Position numbers and translations under genes: made by a program
DNA from: Boseongicola sp. SB0665_bin_10
GTDB taxonomy: Bacteria > Pseudomonadota > Alphaproteobacteria > Rhodobacterales > Rhodobacteraceae
NCBI GenBank assembly: GCA_009838075.1
Contig: VXSG01000096.1
Span: 1 to 64,000, forward strand
Length of the DNA stretch: 64,000 nt
Direction of reading: 5' to 3'
Shown here: positions 17,152 through 25,186 of the stretch, piece after piece
How positions within the stretch are numbered: the first letter of the stretch is position 1
How the letters are laid out: each line of letters opens with the position of its first letter
Notes under the pieces: model-generated
Seen by the model: only the letters and a program-made list of their open reading frames with translations
Told to the model about the DNA's origin: nothing
Database searches by the model: none

Positions 17152-18255
17152 ATGAAGATCTCCGCCGTTCGCCTCTGGCACCTGCCATTGAAAAGCCACC
17201 AAGCCTATCACATGGCCGACGGCAAGACCTGCGACACCGTCGAAACCGTGATCCTGGCGCTCGACACCGATGCGGGCATCACCGGCTGGGGAGAGGTCTG
17301 CCCGATCCCTCACTACCTTCCGGCCTACGCCCGTGGCGTCCAGCCGGCGATCACCGAACTTGCGCCGACGCTTCTTGGCTGCGACCCGATCGGGCCGGAC
17401 GCTGTCATCTCGAAGGCCGACGCCTGGCTTCAGGGACACGTCTATGCGAAGTCCGCGATCGACATCGCGCTTTGGGATCTGACGGCAAGGGTCGCGGACC
17501 TGCCCCTCTACCGCGTTCTCGGCGGACGCCAGACGGACTCGATGCCGCTCTATCATTCCATCACCTGCATCGCGCCTGACGAAATGGCGCGCATCGCTCG
17601 CGAAGCCAAGGCGCAGGGCATCGGGCAGTTCCAAGTCAAGCTAGGCGCCTCGGGAGGCTGGCAGACCGATGTCGAGCGGTTGACCGCAGTCCGGGAGGCC
17701 GTGGGACCCGGACCGCTCGTCTACGGTGACTGGAACACGGGCGCCACGTCGCTGGAAGCCACGCGCGTCGGCCGTGCGGTACGCGACCTGGACATCATGC
17801 TTGAGCAGCCGTGCCGCACCCTCGCCGAATGCGCACGGGTTCGCGACGCGACCGGCCTTCCGATGAAACTTGACGAGGCGGCCCATGACACAGAAACCCT
17901 GCTCGAAGGGCACGCACGGGCCTGCATGGACGCGGTCGCGCTCAAGCTTTCCAAGTTCGGCGGCATCTCGGCCTGCCGCTCTGCCCGCGACCTCTGCCTG
18001 CATTTGGGATCGAAAATGTGCATCGAGGACACGTGGGGTTCGGACATCGCCACCGCCGCACTGCTGCATCTGGCAGCCACGACGCCGCCCTCGCGTCTCC
18101 TGAACACGTGCGACCTCTCGGGCTATGTCGGCCCGCGCCTTGACCCGAACGCGCCGAGTCGCGAAGGAGGATGCATCGCGCCTCCCGAAGGTCCGGGTCT
18201 GGGGATCGATCCCGACCTGGACATCCTCGGAGACCCGGACCTGACATTGGAGTAG
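17152..18255 (+). CDS. Enolase superfamily enzyme, hydroxyproline betaine epimerase-like
   Basis: A 367-residue MR/MLE-type protein starting at the ATG at 17152. Features: GHVYAKSAIDIALWDL, Lys163 in QFQVKLGAS, Asp193 (GDWN), Glu218 (LEQPC), Asp241 (KLDEA), Lys265 (ALKLSKFGG), Glu292-Asp293 (CIEDTWGSDIA) and the tail GLGIDPDLDIL. A pair of opposed lysines with these metal ligands is the arrangement of racemases and epimerases such as the hydroxyproline betaine 2-epimerase HpbD, which it resembles in motif order. Epimerisation of a betaine-type proline derivative is the leading guess. A decayed copy of its last ~40 codons lies at 20071-20200. Confidence 0.82.
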   Translation: MKISAVRLWHLPLKSHQAYHMADGKTCDTVETVILALDTDAGITGWGEVCPIPHYLPAYARGVQPAITELAPTLLGCDPIGPDAVISKADAWLQGHVYAKSAIDIALWDLTARVADLPLYRVLGGRQTDSMPLYHSITCIAPDEMARIAREAKAQGIGQFQVKLGASGGWQTDVERLTAVREAVGPGPLVYGDWNTGATSLEATRVGRAVRDLDIMLEQPCRTLAECARVRDATGLPMKLDEAAHDTETLLEGHARACMDAVALKLSKFGGISACRSARDLCLHLGSKMCIEDTWGSDIATAALLHLAATTPPSRLLNTCDLSGYVGPRLDPNAPSREGGCIAPPEGPGLGIDPDLDILGDPDLTLE

Positions 18256-18345
18256 GACATTGACCACGATCACGTTGCGGGCGACTGGATGGTGCGTGCA
18301 AGGCCCGCGTTGCACGCAGGCGGAACCGGCAAATTCGATCCCGCA
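18129..18345 (+). repeat. Direct repeat copy A (enolase end plus decayed aminotransferase start)
   Basis: This stretch aligns with 20071-20288 at a constant offset of 1942 bases (1943 near the end). It includes a 20-base identical run, AGGACATTGACCACGATCAC. Copy A holds the intact enolase C-terminus and a degenerate copy of the aminotransferase start, with the same TTG codon (18260) and a stop at 18346. The rest of the gap to 18699 shows no gene. Confidence 0.85.
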
Positions 18346-18699
18346 TAGCAGCCCCGCCGATACGCGCGGCAATCGGCCCGCGATCACGGCACTTTCGCAA
18401 ATGCCGCCTGGCACCGACCCGATCGGGTTGGACGCCATCATGCCGACAACCGACGCTCGTGGCGAACGCCCCGTCCGAAGACAGGGCCGCGGGCGGCCCT
18501 GCCCGGCAAGCATGCCGTTTCTCGCGCGACCGTCCCGACCAGGGCATGCCCGCCCCGGCACAGGGGCCGAGACGCGGCGTGGCCACCTGGGGCGGTCCGC
18601 CGCGCTCTCGATCCGCAACCCGGTCCTTCCTTGCCGGATCGCATTCTGCGATGCCTCGCTCAAGCCCGCGCGCCGCCGCCAAGCTCGGAGAAGTCCCGC
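18346..18699. other. Gap after repeat A, no supported gene
   Basis: About 350 bases between the decayed aminotransferase start and the flavoprotein gene. Open frames exist but none shows family motifs. It is probably decayed sequence from the duplication. Confidence 0.4.
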
Positions 18700-20040
18700 A
18701 TGCCGATGATCACCGAACGCACGCCGATCGTCCATGCCGACCCGGTTCCGGAAGCGGCCGACGTCGTGGTGATCGGCGCCGGGATCATCGGCACCTCGAC
18801 CGCCTGGTTCCTCGCGCAGCAGGGAGCGAAGGTCGCGCTGATCGAGAAGGGGCGGGTTGCCGGCGAGCAGTCGAGCCGCAATTGGGGCTGGATCCGCCAG
18901 CAGGGTCGGGACCGGGACGAACTGCCCATCGTGATGGAGGCGAACCGGATCTGGCGGAGTCTCGCGGCAGAGACTGGAGAGAAGGACCTCGCGTTCGAAG
19001 GATGCGGCCTGGCGTATCTCGCCGAGGACGAGCGCGCGCTCGCCAAGTACGAGGAATGGCATGATCTCGCCCAGGAGCACCAGCTCGACACGCGGATGCT
19101 GTCGGCGGCGGAAGCGCGGGAAGCATGCCCCGGGTTCGAAGGCCAGTGGGTCGGCGGGATGCTGACCCCGAGCGACGGGCGGGCGGAGCCGTTTGTCGCG
19201 GTGCCGGCGCTGGCGCGTGCCGCGCGGCGGTCCGGCGTGTCGATCACGGAGGATTGCGCCGTGCGCACCCTCGAAACCAGGGCCGGCAATGTCTCCGGCG
19301 TCCATACCGAACGCGGGCCCGTTCGGGCCGACCGCGTGGTGCTGGCAGGCGGTGCTTGGTCCGCCTGCTTTGCGTGGAACGCGGGAATTGACCTGCCGCA
19401 GCTCATCGTGCGTTCGACGGTCGGCCGCACCCGCCCCGTGGCCGACCGCGGGCTTCCGAACGTTTCCATGCCCGGATTCGCCACGAGTCGTCGTGCGGAT
19501 GGCGGCCATACCGTGACAACCGGGAACCTCATCGAGCACTACGTGTGCGCGCGTTCGTTCCGGGACCTGGCCAAGTTCGCGAAGCTGATCAGGAAATCGG
19601 CCCGAAATCTGCGCCTCAGGCCGAAGCCGCCCGCGGGTTATCCGGGTGCATGGGGATCCAGGACGCGCTGGCGTGCCGACGAGGTCACGCCGTTCGAGCG
19701 AATGCGCGTGCTCGATCCACCTCCGTCAAGGGAAGGTCGGCGACGCCTGATGAAGCATCTCCGCAAGCGGGCGCCCTGGCTTGAAGAGGCCAGCTTCGCG
19801 GAAACGTGGGCAGGGATGATCGACGTGACCCCCGATGCCGTGCCCTACATCTGCGAAGTGCCATCGCTCCCCGGCCTGTTCATCGGCACCGGCATGAGCG
19901 GACACGGCTTCGGAATCGGGCCCGGGGCGGGCCGTGTCCTCGCCGACCTCGCGCTGGACCGCCCCACGGGCATCGACTTGTCGCGGTTCCGCCCTGATCG
20001 GTTCGTCGATGGCAGCCCCATTGTCCCCGGCCCCTACTGA
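18700..20040 (+). CDS. FAD-dependent oxidoreductase, DAO/D-amino-acid dehydrogenase type
   Basis: A 446-residue flavoprotein from the ATG at 18700 (GGAGAA upstream). The FAD-binding dinucleotide fold is VVVIGAGIIGTSTAWFLAQQ near residue 25. The C-terminal FIGTGMSGHGFGIGPGAGRV is the second FAD-contact motif of the DAO family. NWGWIRQQGRD is typical of the D-amino-acid dehydrogenase/sarcosine-oxidase-like subgroup that lacks a fused partner domain. It would oxidise a secondary or tertiary amine or D-amino acid. It is the only gene between two ~217-bp direct repeats, so it may be a later insertion into the operon. Confidence 0.85.
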   Translation: MPMITERTPIVHADPVPEAADVVVIGAGIIGTSTAWFLAQQGAKVALIEKGRVAGEQSSRNWGWIRQQGRDRDELPIVMEANRIWRSLAAETGEKDLAFEGCGLAYLAEDERALAKYEEWHDLAQEHQLDTRMLSAAEAREACPGFEGQWVGGMLTPSDGRAEPFVAVPALARAARRSGVSITEDCAVRTLETRAGNVSGVHTERGPVRADRVVLAGGAWSACFAWNAGIDLPQLIVRSTVGRTRPVADRGLPNVSMPGFATSRRADGGHTVTTGNLIEHYVCARSFRDLAKFAKLIRKSARNLRLRPKPPAGYPGAWGSRTRWRADEVTPFERMRVLDPPPSREGRRRLMKHLRKRAPWLEEASFAETWAGMIDVTPDAVPYICEVPSLPGLFIGTGMSGHGFGIGPGAGRVLADLALDRPTGIDLSRFRPDRFVDGSPIVPGPY

Positions 20041-20070
20041 CGCCGCCCGGCCGGCGGCCTCGGACATTGC

Positions 20071-20288
20071 CGGGCCGTGCCTTGACCGGAGAGCGCCAAG
20101 CCACGAATAAGGATGCATCGCGCCTCGCGAATGTTCGGGTCTCGCAGTCGATCCCGACCCGGACATCCTCGGCGAATCTGACCTGGTTCGGGAGCAGGAC
20201 ATTGACCACGATCACATCGCAGACCGACTGGGTCGCGCGTGCGAAGGCCGTGCTGCCGGCAGGCGGGTTCGGCAATTTCGACCCCGGA
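20071..20288 (+). repeat. Direct repeat copy B (decayed enolase end plus aminotransferase start)
   Basis: Copy B of the repeat at 18129-18345. Translated in the enolase frame it gives GCIAPRECSGLAVDPDPDIL, against GCIAPPEGPGLGIDPDLDIL in the intact enolase, but with a stop just before. It then runs into the functional TTG start of the aminotransferase at 20202. Thus each copy keeps one intact gene end and one decayed gene end. Confidence 0.85.
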
Positions 20289-21476
20289 ATCGTCATCCAC
20301 GAGGGCCGGGGCGCACGTGTCCGGGACATGGACGGCAACGAGTATGTCGATTACCTGATCGGCTCAGGTCCGTTGATCCTCGGTCACAGCCACCCGGAGG
20401 TGCTGGAGGTCGTTGCGGAGCAGTTGCCCAGGGGCCAGACCTTTTTTGCCAGCAATGCCGCTGGCATCGCGCTTGCGGAAGAGATCTGCCGAGCCCTGTC
20501 CTGCGCCGAGCAGCTCCGATACGTCTCCACCGGCGGCGAGGCGGACATGTTTGCCATGCGGCTGGCCCGCGCCTTCACGGGTCGCGACAAGATCGTCAAG
20601 TTCGAAGGCGGCTATCACGGCATGAGCGCCGAGGCGCAGATGTCGCTTGCGCCGGAAAGACCGGTGAACTTCCCGGAGGCCGTGCCTGACAGCGCCGGGA
20701 TTCCGGCCGGAATCGCCTCCGACGTGCTGATCGCGCCATTCAACGACCCGGACTACATTCGCTCGCTCATGACGGAATGGGGCGACCAGGTCGCCGGAAT
20801 CATCGTCGAGCCGCTGCAGCGCATCATTCCGCCGGAACCCGGCTACCTGCAGGTCCTCAGGGAGGAAGCCGACAGGCACGGGATCGTCCTCATATTCGAC
20901 GAAATCGTCACCGGATTCCGGCTTGCCTATGGCGGTGCGCAGGAAACCTGCGGCGTAACGCCCGACATCGCGACGCTTGGCAAGATCATCGGCGGCGGGT
21001 TTCCCCTGGCCGCAATCGCCGGACGTGCCGAGATCATGAAGCATTTTGACAGGAGCCTTGCTGGCCCGGAAGGCTGGCTGATGCAGGTCGGGACGCTTTC
21101 CGGCAACCCGATTGCGGCAGCCGCGGGCCTCAAGACCCTCGAGATCCTGCGGCGCCCCAGCCAATACGAGCGTCTGGAAGACCTCGGCAAGACGATCATG
21201 GGACTGACGCGCGACGCGCTCGACCCGACGGGCATTCCGTATCGGCTTGTCGGCGTGCCGTCGCTGTTCGAAGTTGTCTTCACCGAACGGGATGTCCGGA
21301 ACTATCGCGACTTTCGGGCAGCGGACGCCGCCCGTACCGCGTCATGGAACGGGGCGCTCAGAGCCCATGGGCTGTTCAAGCCACCAGGCAAGACCTATTG
21401 CTGTCTTGCCCTCGACGACGACGACCTGGAAGTGACGAAGGGTGCCCTCGAGGCGGCGGCATCGCAGCTTCGCTGA
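20202..21476 (+). CDS. Class III aminotransferase, GSAM-like
   Basis: A 424-residue PLP enzyme of class III (glutamate-1-semialdehyde aminomutase-like subgroup). Lys261 in IATLGKIIGGGFPLAAIAG is the PLP Schiff-base lysine; IFDEIVTGFR is the cofactor-binding Asp motif; STGGEADMFAMRLARAFTGR binds phosphate. The start is a TTG at 20202 with GGAG nine bases upstream; the same TTG is preserved in the decayed copy at 18260. It would transfer or isomerise an amino group on a pathway intermediate. Unlikely to be hemL given its context. Confidence 0.85.
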   Translation: MTTITSQTDWVARAKAVLPAGGFGNFDPGIVIHEGRGARVRDMDGNEYVDYLIGSGPLILGHSHPEVLEVVAEQLPRGQTFFASNAAGIALAEEICRALSCAEQLRYVSTGGEADMFAMRLARAFTGRDKIVKFEGGYHGMSAEAQMSLAPERPVNFPEAVPDSAGIPAGIASDVLIAPFNDPDYIRSLMTEWGDQVAGIIVEPLQRIIPPEPGYLQVLREEADRHGIVLIFDEIVTGFRLAYGGAQETCGVTPDIATLGKIIGGGFPLAAIAGRAEIMKHFDRSLAGPEGWLMQVGTLSGNPIAAAAGLKTLEILRRPSQYERLEDLGKTIMGLTRDALDPTGIPYRLVGVPSLFEVVFTERDVRNYRDFRAADAARTASWNGALRAHGLFKPPGKTYCCLALDDDDLEVTKGALEAAASQLR

Positions 21477-21667
21477 CGGCTTGTCGGACGACGTCCCGGG
21501 ACGATCGCGGGCGCGAACTTGTCGCTGCCGGGCGCGGAGCCCGCGCTGGCCTTCCGGGAACAGGAGCGCGTTCATGTCGAGGGGGCACGAGCGTGGAGCC
21601 GGGAGCCGGAAGGCAGCCGTGCCCCCGAGCGCTGGTGCCTGGCCCTTTCCAAGGATTGACCCTCGGC

Positions 21668-22228
21668 ATGCGTCAAACAACCGTAATGTACATGGCCACA
21701 AGCGACGAAGAGCTTGCCCTTGCCGCGGCAGGCGGCGACGGGGCAGCATTTTCCAAGCTGCTGGAGCGGCGCTATGACCCGCTCTTCGCGCTGTGCTTTC
21801 GCCTCACCGGCAGTCGGGCCGACGCCGAGGACCTGACGCAGGACATCTGCGTCGCGCTGCCGGCAAAGCTGGCCGGATTTCGGGGTGACGCGCGGTTTGG
21901 CACCTGGCTCTACCGCGTGGCGGTGAACGCCGCCCATGATCGCCGACGCCGCAAGGCCGCACATGCGAAGGCCGCCGCCGGCTGGGGAGACCGGGAGCTG
22001 GACCGCCGCGCGGCCGATGCGGAGGCGGCCGACAATGTGAGGTGGCTGAGGCAGGCGATGCGCGCCCTGCCGAACGACCTGCGCGACACGCTCGCGCTGG
22101 TGCTGGACGAGTTGACCCATGCCGACGCCGGACAGGTGCTGGGCGTCTCCGAAGGCACGATCAGCTGGAGGGTTTCAGAGGCAAAGAAGATCATTCGCAC
22201 CCTGCGCGAGGCCGAGGATCGGACATGA
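21668..22228 (+). CDS. ECF-family RNA polymerase sigma factor
   Basis: A 186-residue sigma-70 family protein with region 2 (FSKLLERRYDPLFALCFRLT, then ADAEDLTQDICVALPAKLAG) and region 4 (ALPNDLRDTLALVLDELTHA, then DAGQVLGVSEGTISWRVSEA). The start could be ATG 21668, 21686 or 21692; I chose the first, noting AAGGA 14 bases upstream. Its stop overlaps the start of the VWA gene (ATGA), an arrangement typical of a sigma factor and its anti-sigma partner. Confidence 0.9.
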   Translation: MRQTTVMYMATSDEELALAAAGGDGAAFSKLLERRYDPLFALCFRLTGSRADAEDLTQDICVALPAKLAGFRGDARFGTWLYRVAVNAAHDRRRRKAAHAKAAAGWGDRELDRRAADAEAADNVRWLRQAMRALPNDLRDTLALVLDELTHADAGQVLGVSEGTISWRVSEAKKIIRTLREAEDRT

Positions 22229-24156
22229 ACGACGATGATCTTGACAAGCTGAAGGCGACCATGCGCGCCGCCATGCCTGCACCGGATGCCGCGAAGAAGG
22301 CCGCCAATCTTGCGTTGGCGCGGAAGAACTTTGACCGGTGCCAAGGATCGGCGGACGTGCCGCGTCAAAGCCCTGACTGCCCGGAAACGGGTTTCGCCAG
22401 GGAACCAAGGATGATGCTGAATTTTCTGTCCGGCCGCATGGCGCTGGCCGCAAGCACCGTGATCGTCGCTTTCGGCGTGTTCATGCTTCTGCCCATTGGG
22501 GACGCGCCGGATCGACCGGCAGTTTCCACCAGCCGCGAGGTTGCGGCACCTGAACCCGTGCTTGGCGGGCTTGTTGACGCTGAGCCGGCAGGGGAACCTA
22601 TTGCCGCGCCGGCAGAGCGGCGCCTGCGCGCGGAGATGGCGGAGCGGCGCCTGCGCGCGCAGGTGCCGACTGCCATGCTCGAGGGCGGCGAGAACCTCGC
22701 GGCAGCTGGTGCGTTTCCGCTCGAACACCTGATCCTCACGCCCACGACGCCGTGGGCGGATTTCAACACCGAGGAGTACGCCGGTGCCGATGACAACCCG
22801 GTCAAGGTGGTGGCGGAAAGCCCGGTCTCGACCTTTTCGATCGACGTGGACACCGCGTCGTATTCGGTGGTGCGGTCGTCACTGCTGAATGGCCACCTGC
22901 CTCCCGTCGAGGCCGTGCGCGTCGAAGAGATGATCAACTACTTCCCCTATGCGTATCCTGCACCGGACGGGGACGCGCCGTTCCGGCCCACCGTGTGGGT
23001 CGGTCCGGCGCCGTGGAACGCAGGCACGAAGCTGGTGCAGATCGCGATCCAGGGCGCACTGCCCGAAATCGAGGACCGCCCGCCGCTGAACCTCGTGTTC
23101 CTGATCGACACGTCCGGCTCGATGGACGAGGTCAACAAGCTGCCGCTCCTGAAACAGTCCTTCCGTCTCTTGCTGGGGCAGTTGCGGCCCGAAGACGAGG
23201 TGGCCATTGTCACCTATGCGGGCAGCGCCGGCCTGGTGCTGGAACCGACGCCTGCACGGGACCGGGGCACCATAAGCGCCGTGCTTGACCTGCTGTCGGC
23301 GGGCGGGTCCACCGCCGGCGAGGCAGGACTGCAGCAGGCCTATGCCACCGCACGAGGCATGACGGACAACGGCGAGATGACCCGCGTGATCCTCGCCACC
23401 GACGGTGACTTCAACGTCGGACTATCCGATCCCGAGGCCCTGAAGAATTTCATCGAGCGGCAGGCCGAGGGCGGCACCTACCTGTCGGTCCTGGGCTTCG
23501 GGCGCGGCAACCTGGACGATGCCACGATGCAGGCGCTGGCACAGCACGGCAACGGCATCGCTGCGCATGTCGACACGCTCAGCGAGGCGCGGAAGGTGCT
23601 GGTGGACCAATTGTCCGGCGTGCTCCTCCCGATCGCCGATGACGTGAAGATCCAGGTGGAGTTCAACCCCGCCCAGATCTCCGAATACCGGCTGATCGGA
23701 TACGAGACGCGCACTCTGCGGCGCGAGGACTTCAACAACGACGCGGTCGATGCCGGCGAGATCGGCGCGGGCCATTCCGTCACCGCGATCTACGAAGTCA
23801 CGCCCGTTGGCTCGCCCGCGCGACTGACCGACCCGCTTCGCTACCAGGCCGACGAAGTCGCAAGCACCTCGGACGAGCTGGGCTTTCTGCGGCTGCGATA
23901 CAAGGCGCCGGGGACCAAGACCAGCCGGCTGATCGAACGGCCGATCACCTCCGATCTGGCGCCCTCCCCCGAGGCCGGGTTTGCCGCCGCGATTGCCGGC
24001 TTCGGGCAGCTCTTGCGCGGATCGAACTACCTGGGCGACTGGTCCTGGGATGATGCGATCGCGCTTGCCAACGCCAACAGGGGCGACGACCCCTACGGCT
24101 ATCGGGCGGAGGCGGTGCAGTTGATGCGGCTGGCGCAAGGCCTCGATCAGCGTTGA
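22225..24156 (+). CDS. Membrane VWA protein with YfbK-type C-terminal domain
   Basis: A 643-residue protein. Residues 1-70 are a charged cytoplasmic helix region, 72-91 a single transmembrane segment (MALAASTVIVAFGVFMLLP), 100-170 a low-complexity linker with a nine-residue tandem repeat (AERRLRAEM/AERRLRAQV), 170-260 the YfbK N-terminal VWA-associated domain (SIDVDTASYSVVRSSL), and 285-460 a VWA domain with an intact MIDAS DTSGS at 295-299 and ATDGDFNVG. The DUF3520-like C-terminus ends the protein. It overlaps the ECF sigma gene, so its cytoplasmic N-terminus is a good candidate for an anti-sigma domain. Confidence 0.87.
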   Translation: MNDDDLDKLKATMRAAMPAPDAAKKAANLALARKNFDRCQGSADVPRQSPDCPETGFAREPRMMLNFLSGRMALAASTVIVAFGVFMLLPIGDAPDRPAVSTSREVAAPEPVLGGLVDAEPAGEPIAAPAERRLRAEMAERRLRAQVPTAMLEGGENLAAAGAFPLEHLILTPTTPWADFNTEEYAGADDNPVKVVAESPVSTFSIDVDTASYSVVRSSLLNGHLPPVEAVRVEEMINYFPYAYPAPDGDAPFRPTVWVGPAPWNAGTKLVQIAIQGALPEIEDRPPLNLVFLIDTSGSMDEVNKLPLLKQSFRLLLGQLRPEDEVAIVTYAGSAGLVLEPTPARDRGTISAVLDLLSAGGSTAGEAGLQQAYATARGMTDNGEMTRVILATDGDFNVGLSDPEALKNFIERQAEGGTYLSVLGFGRGNLDDATMQALAQHGNGIAAHVDTLSEARKVLVDQLSGVLLPIADDVKIQVEFNPAQISEYRLIGYETRTLRREDFNNDAVDAGEIGAGHSVTAIYEVTPVGSPARLTDPLRYQADEVASTSDELGFLRLRYKAPGTKTSRLIERPITSDLAPSPEAGFAAAIAGFGQLLRGSNYLGDWSWDDAIALANANRGDDPYGYRAEAVQLMRLAQGLDQR

Positions 24157-24553
24157 CGGGACTGGCGCGGTCTGCGCAGGGGCCGCGCTCGACAGCAGCG
24201 CAACGATCATCCGTTTCGAAATTCGGCCTCGTTGCGCTCATCTTCCATCTCTGCGCAGGCAAGCCGCTTCATCAGGTCCGACCGCTGTGCCGCCAACGCC
24301 GCCGGGTTCTCCTGCGGCGGCATCTGCCACCGTGCCGACCGTTCATCCAACGGCCAGATGTACAGGTTTCCCGTCCTCGCTTCGCGGGCCGGTACCGGAC
24401 TTCAGGGCCCTCGACCCCATCAAGCAGCCCGAAAGATGCGCCATGCGAACCACGGGATTGCGTGAGCCATCTCGGAATGCCGGACGTCTTTCCAAACGGC
24501 CCGGACATGCCTTGACGTCACGCCGGCGTGGTCCGGCGTCTTGTCCCAATCTC
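24157..24553. other. Gap with possible coding remnant on the minus strand
   Basis: No intact gene. On the minus strand from about 24398 down to a stop at 24207 a 63-codon open stretch reads like real protein (ARTGNLYIWPLDERSARWQM ... ERNEAEFRNG), but a stop codon lies immediately upstream and there is no start with a ribosome site. It may be the tail of a decayed gene; I do not recognise it. Confidence 0.35.
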
Positions 24554-25186
24554 TCAATCATCATCAATCCCGTCCGCACCACCTGCACCGAGTCGCCGGG
24601 ACGCCTCGGATGCCGGCGCATGAACCCTGCAGGCGAATTCCCCAAGCCGGTCCCATGCGCGAGATTCGGGATACGCACGGCGCGCGCCTGGACGGGCTTC
24701 CGACACTGCGCCACTGACCGCGACCTTCACGCCGCCGAGGTCCCGACCCGGATCTCCTTGCAGCGCAAGCCCCTCACCGTCGGTGAACGACGAACCGCCA
24801 GACCAGGTCACCTGCAAGTTCACGCCGATCCTTGCCGCCGCCCAGCCCGCGAACGGCAGGAGAAGGACCGGAGACGCCATCCGGCCGAACTCATGTGCAC
24901 ACTGCCGTAGGTGGCGTGCATGATCCGACAGGGCCGCGCCCGCCATCAGCGGGCAGAGGACTCCACCGGGTGCGGACCAGACATTTCCTGGCTCCGGCGA
25001 GAAGTCTCCGAGATTCGAGCCGTCGGTCCGTTCCAGCAGGGACGCCAGGGCCGGGCACCCATCGATGCCGCGTCCCGCAAGCCATCGCAAGGCAGCAGCG
25101 GCTTCCTCCGCAATGCCCCAAGGGTATCCAGCGCCGCGCGCCGCCTTCCATGCGATGGTCTCAACCTCGTTCAGCGACCGGTTCAC
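24554..25186 (-). CDS. DUF3726 family protein
   Basis: A 210-residue protein of the DUF3726 family, function unknown. The signature SLNEVETIAWKAARGAGYPW followed by GIAEEAAAALRWL is at the N-terminus. The start is a GTG at 25186 overlapping the stop of the preceding gene (GTGA), so it is translationally coupled. It is the third gene of a leftward three-gene operon with an M19-like protein and an unrecognised 561-residue protein, which suggests the three act together. Confidence 0.8.
   Translation of the reverse strand: MNRSLNEVETIAWKAARGAGYPWGIAEEAAAALRWLAGRGIDGCPALASLLERTDGSNLGDFSPEPGNVWSAPGGVLCPLMAGAALSDHARHLRQCAHEFGRMASPVLLLPFAGWAAARIGVNLQVTWSGGSSFTDGEGLALQGDPGRDLGGVKVAVSGAVSEARPGARRAYPESRAWDRLGEFACRVHAPASEASRRLGAGGADGIDDD

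Noticed and set aside
17641-19539. A 632-codon minus-strand open frame
   Set aside because: It runs antisense through the enolase end and the flavoprotein gene and has no motifs.
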